NCBI GenBank assembly: GCA_017517815.1
Contig: JAFWYA010000033.1
Location: forward strand, 1 to 64,000
DNA: 64,000 bases
Source: Clostridia bacterium
GTDB lineage: Bacteria > Bacillota_A > Clostridia > Christensenellales > Aristaeellaceae
Reading direction: 5' to 3'
Part shown: one piece after another, positions 61,936-64,000 of the stretch
How positions within the stretch are numbered: position 1 is the stretch's first letter
Layout: every line of letters begins with the position of its first letter
The notes under the pieces: model-generated
Told to the model about the DNA's origin: nothing
What the model saw: only the letters and a program-made list of their open reading frames with translations
Databases searched by the model: none
Translations under genes and position numbers: made by a program

Positions 61936-61963
61936 ACAGCCGATGCGTGCGCGCATCGGCTGT
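61936..61963 (+). promoter_or_regulatory. Hairpin after livF
   Basis: A perfect 12-bp stem ACAGCCGATGCG (61936-61947) with CGCATCGGCTGT (61952-61963), loop TGCG. There is no T-run, so termination may be only partial and the peptidase gene could be read from the liv promoter. Confidence 0.65.
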
Positions 61964-61995
61964 GCTGCAATACAAACGTTTTTGGAGGAAAGAAC

Positions 61996-63222
61996 ATGGA
62001 TATTCAGAAGATCAACCGCATTCTGGAAGACACGGCCTATGTGCGCATGGGCGGCAGCGCTGAGGAACTGAAAACCGCCGAATATCTGAAGGGCTGCTGT
62101 GAGGAATTGGGGGCACAGGCCCATCTGGAAGCGTTTGAGGTGGATATGGCCACCATTCAGGAGGCTGTGTTTGAGGCCGACGGCGTGAGCGTGCCGTGCA
62201 AGGGCTATCGTTGTGCCGGCAGCAGCGAGGTGGAGGCTCCCTTCTACTATCTGCGCAGCAACGACAAGGTTGCTCTCAGCCAGTGCAAGGGCAAAATTGT
62301 GATGATCGACGGTTATCTGGGCTACTGGATGTATCGCGATCTTCTCGAAAACGGCGCAGTAGGCTTTGTGACCTACGACGGCAATGCCAATTATGCCGAC
62401 CGCGATATCGACCAGCGCGAGCTGCGCACCTACATCAGCAAGGGCGAAAAGATCCCCGGCGTGAACATCAACGCCAAGGACGCCATTGCGCTGGTGGAGA
62501 AGGGCGTGCAGACTGCAAAGATCACCCTGAAGCAGGATGAATACAAGGGCCAGTCCCACAATGTGGTGATGGATCTGCCCGGCGAGACGGATGAGTGGAT
62601 CGTGCTGACGGCGCACTACGACTCCACCTCGCTGTCTGAAGGTGCATACGACAACATGTCCGGCTGCCTGGGCCTGCTGGGTGTGGCAGAACACTTCATT
62701 GGCCAGCCGCACCGCTACGGCCTGCGCTTTGTGTTCTGCGGCAGCGAGGAACGCGGTCTGCTGGGCTCCAAGGCCTACGTGGCGGCACATGAAAGCGAGC
62801 TGCCCAAAATGGCGCTCAACATTAACCTCGATATGATCGGCTGCATCATGGGCAAGTTTATCGCCTGCTGCACCACTGAGGAAAAGCTGGTGCATTATAT
62901 CGATTACATGAGCAGCGAACTGGGCTTCAGCGTTAAAACCCGTCAGGACGTGTACTCCAGCGACTCCACGCCCTTTGCTGACAAGGGTGTGCCTGCGCTG
63001 TCCTTTGCACGCATTGCGCCGCAGAACACTGCCACCATCCACAATAGCTATGATACCCGCAAGGTCATGAAGGCCGAACAGGTGGCTGAGGACACGGCGT
63101 TTATTGCCGCCTTCACCGAGCGCATGGCCAATGCAAAGCTCTGCCCGGTCAGCCGCGAGATTCCCGACAATGTGAAGGAAAAGCTGGATTTTTACCTGCT
63201 GCGCAAGCGCAAGCCGGAATAA
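61996..63222 (+). CDS. M28 family zinc aminopeptidase-like protein
   Basis: A 408-residue protein. The N-terminal third has a PA-like insert domain (KGKIVMIDGYLGYWMYRDLL, then ISKGEKIPGVNINAKDA). The M28 catalytic part carries the zinc and active-site motifs: LTAHYDS (histidine and aspartate), GAYDNMSG (bridging aspartate), CGSEERGLLGS (catalytic and metal glutamates) and NINLDMIG. No signal peptide is seen, so it is probably cytoplasmic. It follows the liv operon with GGAGGAAAG before the ATG and may free amino acids from imported peptides (inference). Confidence 0.87.
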   Translation: MDIQKINRILEDTAYVRMGGSAEELKTAEYLKGCCEELGAQAHLEAFEVDMATIQEAVFEADGVSVPCKGYRCAGSSEVEAPFYYLRSNDKVALSQCKGKIVMIDGYLGYWMYRDLLENGAVGFVTYDGNANYADRDIDQRELRTYISKGEKIPGVNINAKDAIALVEKGVQTAKITLKQDEYKGQSHNVVMDLPGETDEWIVLTAHYDSTSLSEGAYDNMSGCLGLLGVAEHFIGQPHRYGLRFVFCGSEERGLLGSKAYVAAHESELPKMALNINLDMIGCIMGKFIACCTTEEKLVHYIDYMSSELGFSVKTRQDVYSSDSTPFADKGVPALSFARIAPQNTATIHNSYDTRKVMKAEQVAEDTAFIAAFTERMANAKLCPVSREIPDNVKEKLDFYLLRKRKPE

Positions 63223-63234
63223 GAGGGCCGCGCC

Positions 63235-64000
63235 ATGAAAGAAAACAGACTGCAGCCCGAGTGTATACGCTGCCTGGTCGAAAGGCAGCTGTACGCATAC
63301 CCCGCCGACGCCGCCCCTGACAAGCAGCTGGATTACATGCAGCGCCTGCTTGGGCTGATCGCCGGGGCGCGGCGCGACGTGGGTGTGCCGGTGCTTTCAC
63401 GCGAGATCAAACGGCTTAAGGAAGAGCTGTTTGGCACGGCAGAGGATTACACGCAGATCAAACGGCATTTCAACGCGCTGATGCTTGCGCGCGAAAACGA
63501 ACTGCAAAGCCGCATCGACGCTGCTGCCGACCCGCTGATGGAAGGGCTGAAATGCGCGTTTACGGGCAACTATATCGACTTTGGCGCAGCCATGCACAAG
63601 GTGGATGAGCAGCAGCTGGACGAACTGCTGGCCTCTCCGCCGCCCTTTGAGACGGATGAGCAGACCATCGCCCGCCTCAGGGCTGAGTTGCTTGCGGCAA
63701 AGCGCATTGTTTACCTGACGGATAACTGCGGCGAGATCGTGATGGACAAGCTGCTCATGCGCGTTATCCGCCACATAAACCCCGAAGCAGAGCTGATTGC
63801 CATCGTACGCGGTGACGACGTGCTCAACGACGCTACGCGCGAGGACGCGCAGCAGGTGGGGCTCGATACCGTCGCACGGGTCATGGATAACGGCAGCGAT
63901 GTAGCCGGAACCTGGCTGGAAGAAATCAGCCCCGAGGCAAATCGTACGCTGGAAACGGCAGATGTGATCCTTGCCAAGGGACAGGCTAATTTTGAAACCA
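63235..64000 (+). CDS. DUF89/ARMT1-like metal-dependent phosphatase, N-terminal part
   Basis: The first 255 codons of a gene that runs off the window. Near the start is ECIRCLVERQL, a cysteine pair typical of the bacterial DUF89 type. The helical region is followed by LTDNCGEIVMDKLLMR, the family's DNxGE metal-binding motif, and near the end by ILAKGQANFET, another family signature. DUF89 proteins are metal-dependent damage-control phosphatases acting on sugar or cofactor phosphates. The ATG lies 12 bases after the peptidase stop; AAGAGGG serves as ribosome site, so both genes are likely co-transcribed. Confidence 0.88.
   Translation, partial: MKENRLQPECIRCLVERQLYAYPADAAPDKQLDYMQRLLGLIAGARRDVGVPVLSREIKRLKEELFGTAEDYTQIKRHFNALMLARENELQSRIDAAADPLMEGLKCAFTGNYIDFGAAMHKVDEQQLDELLASPPPFETDEQTIARLRAELLAAKRIVYLTDNCGEIVMDKLLMRVIRHINPEAELIAIVRGDDVLNDATREDAQQVGLDTVARVMDNGSDVAGTWLEEISPEANRTLETADVILAKGQANFET

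Overview
The window looks like a chromosomal segment of an anaerobic, gut- or rumen-type member of the Clostridia. The evidence is moderately high GC, strong AGGAGG-type ribosome sites, several TTG and GTG starts, and Firmicutes-style gene sets (scpA-scpB-M50 protease, a long recJ, ECF-type sigma factor, paired SMR proteins, DUF1538 with a PII-like protein). An order such as Christensenellales or Oscillospirales is a guess. No rRNA, tRNA, CRISPR array, phage or transposase gene was seen.

Region 1 (1-12445): the 3' end of lysS, a WYL-regulator remnant, and two divergent units. Leftward: AraC regulator, nagA and a ROK kinase. Rightward: a sugar-binding protein, two Lpl-type permeases, an FAD oxidoreductase, two TIM-barrel isomerase-like proteins and a Gfo/Idh/MocA dehydrogenase. 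Together they look like a regulated uptake and catabolic locus for a modified or amino sugar. No ABC ATPase is present, so a shared ATPase is expected elsewhere.

Region 2 (12446-24608): a GltS-like symporter, an MFS transporter, a NapH-like iron-sulfur membrane protein, an SGNH hydrolase, a sigma factor with a very long C-terminal extension, a metallophosphoesterase, a heterodimeric ABC exporter and a peptidase E-like protein.

Region 3 (24609-42500): housekeeping genes (recJ, trpS, scpA, scpB, an M50 protease, an RNA methyltransferase, rho) mixed with an SMR pair, LysM and coiled-coil small proteins, a polysaccharide deacetylase, a PII-like/DUF1538 pair, a PopT-type DUF368 protein and an M32 carboxypeptidase. 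The rho gene stands out: it has a Q/N/Y-rich prion-like segment and has lost the Walker A lysine and threonine, the catalytic glutamate and probably the arginine finger.

Region 4 (42502-50578): an oligopeptide ABC operon. Its OppC-type permease carries a seven-repeat RCC1-like propeller in its first external loop, its OppF ATPase carries a long coiled-coil insertion, and the last gene is a 71-residue membrane protein.

Region 5 (50584-64000): surface-glycan membrane proteins (two GT-C-like proteins and an acyltransferase), a HAD-thymidylate kinase fusion with mnmA, a complete branched-chain amino acid ABC operon (livKHMGF), an M28 peptidase and the start of a DUF89 protein.

Recurring themes: all three solute-binding proteins have signal peptidase I-type signals without a lipobox cysteine, and each is separated from its permease genes by a GC-rich hairpin.
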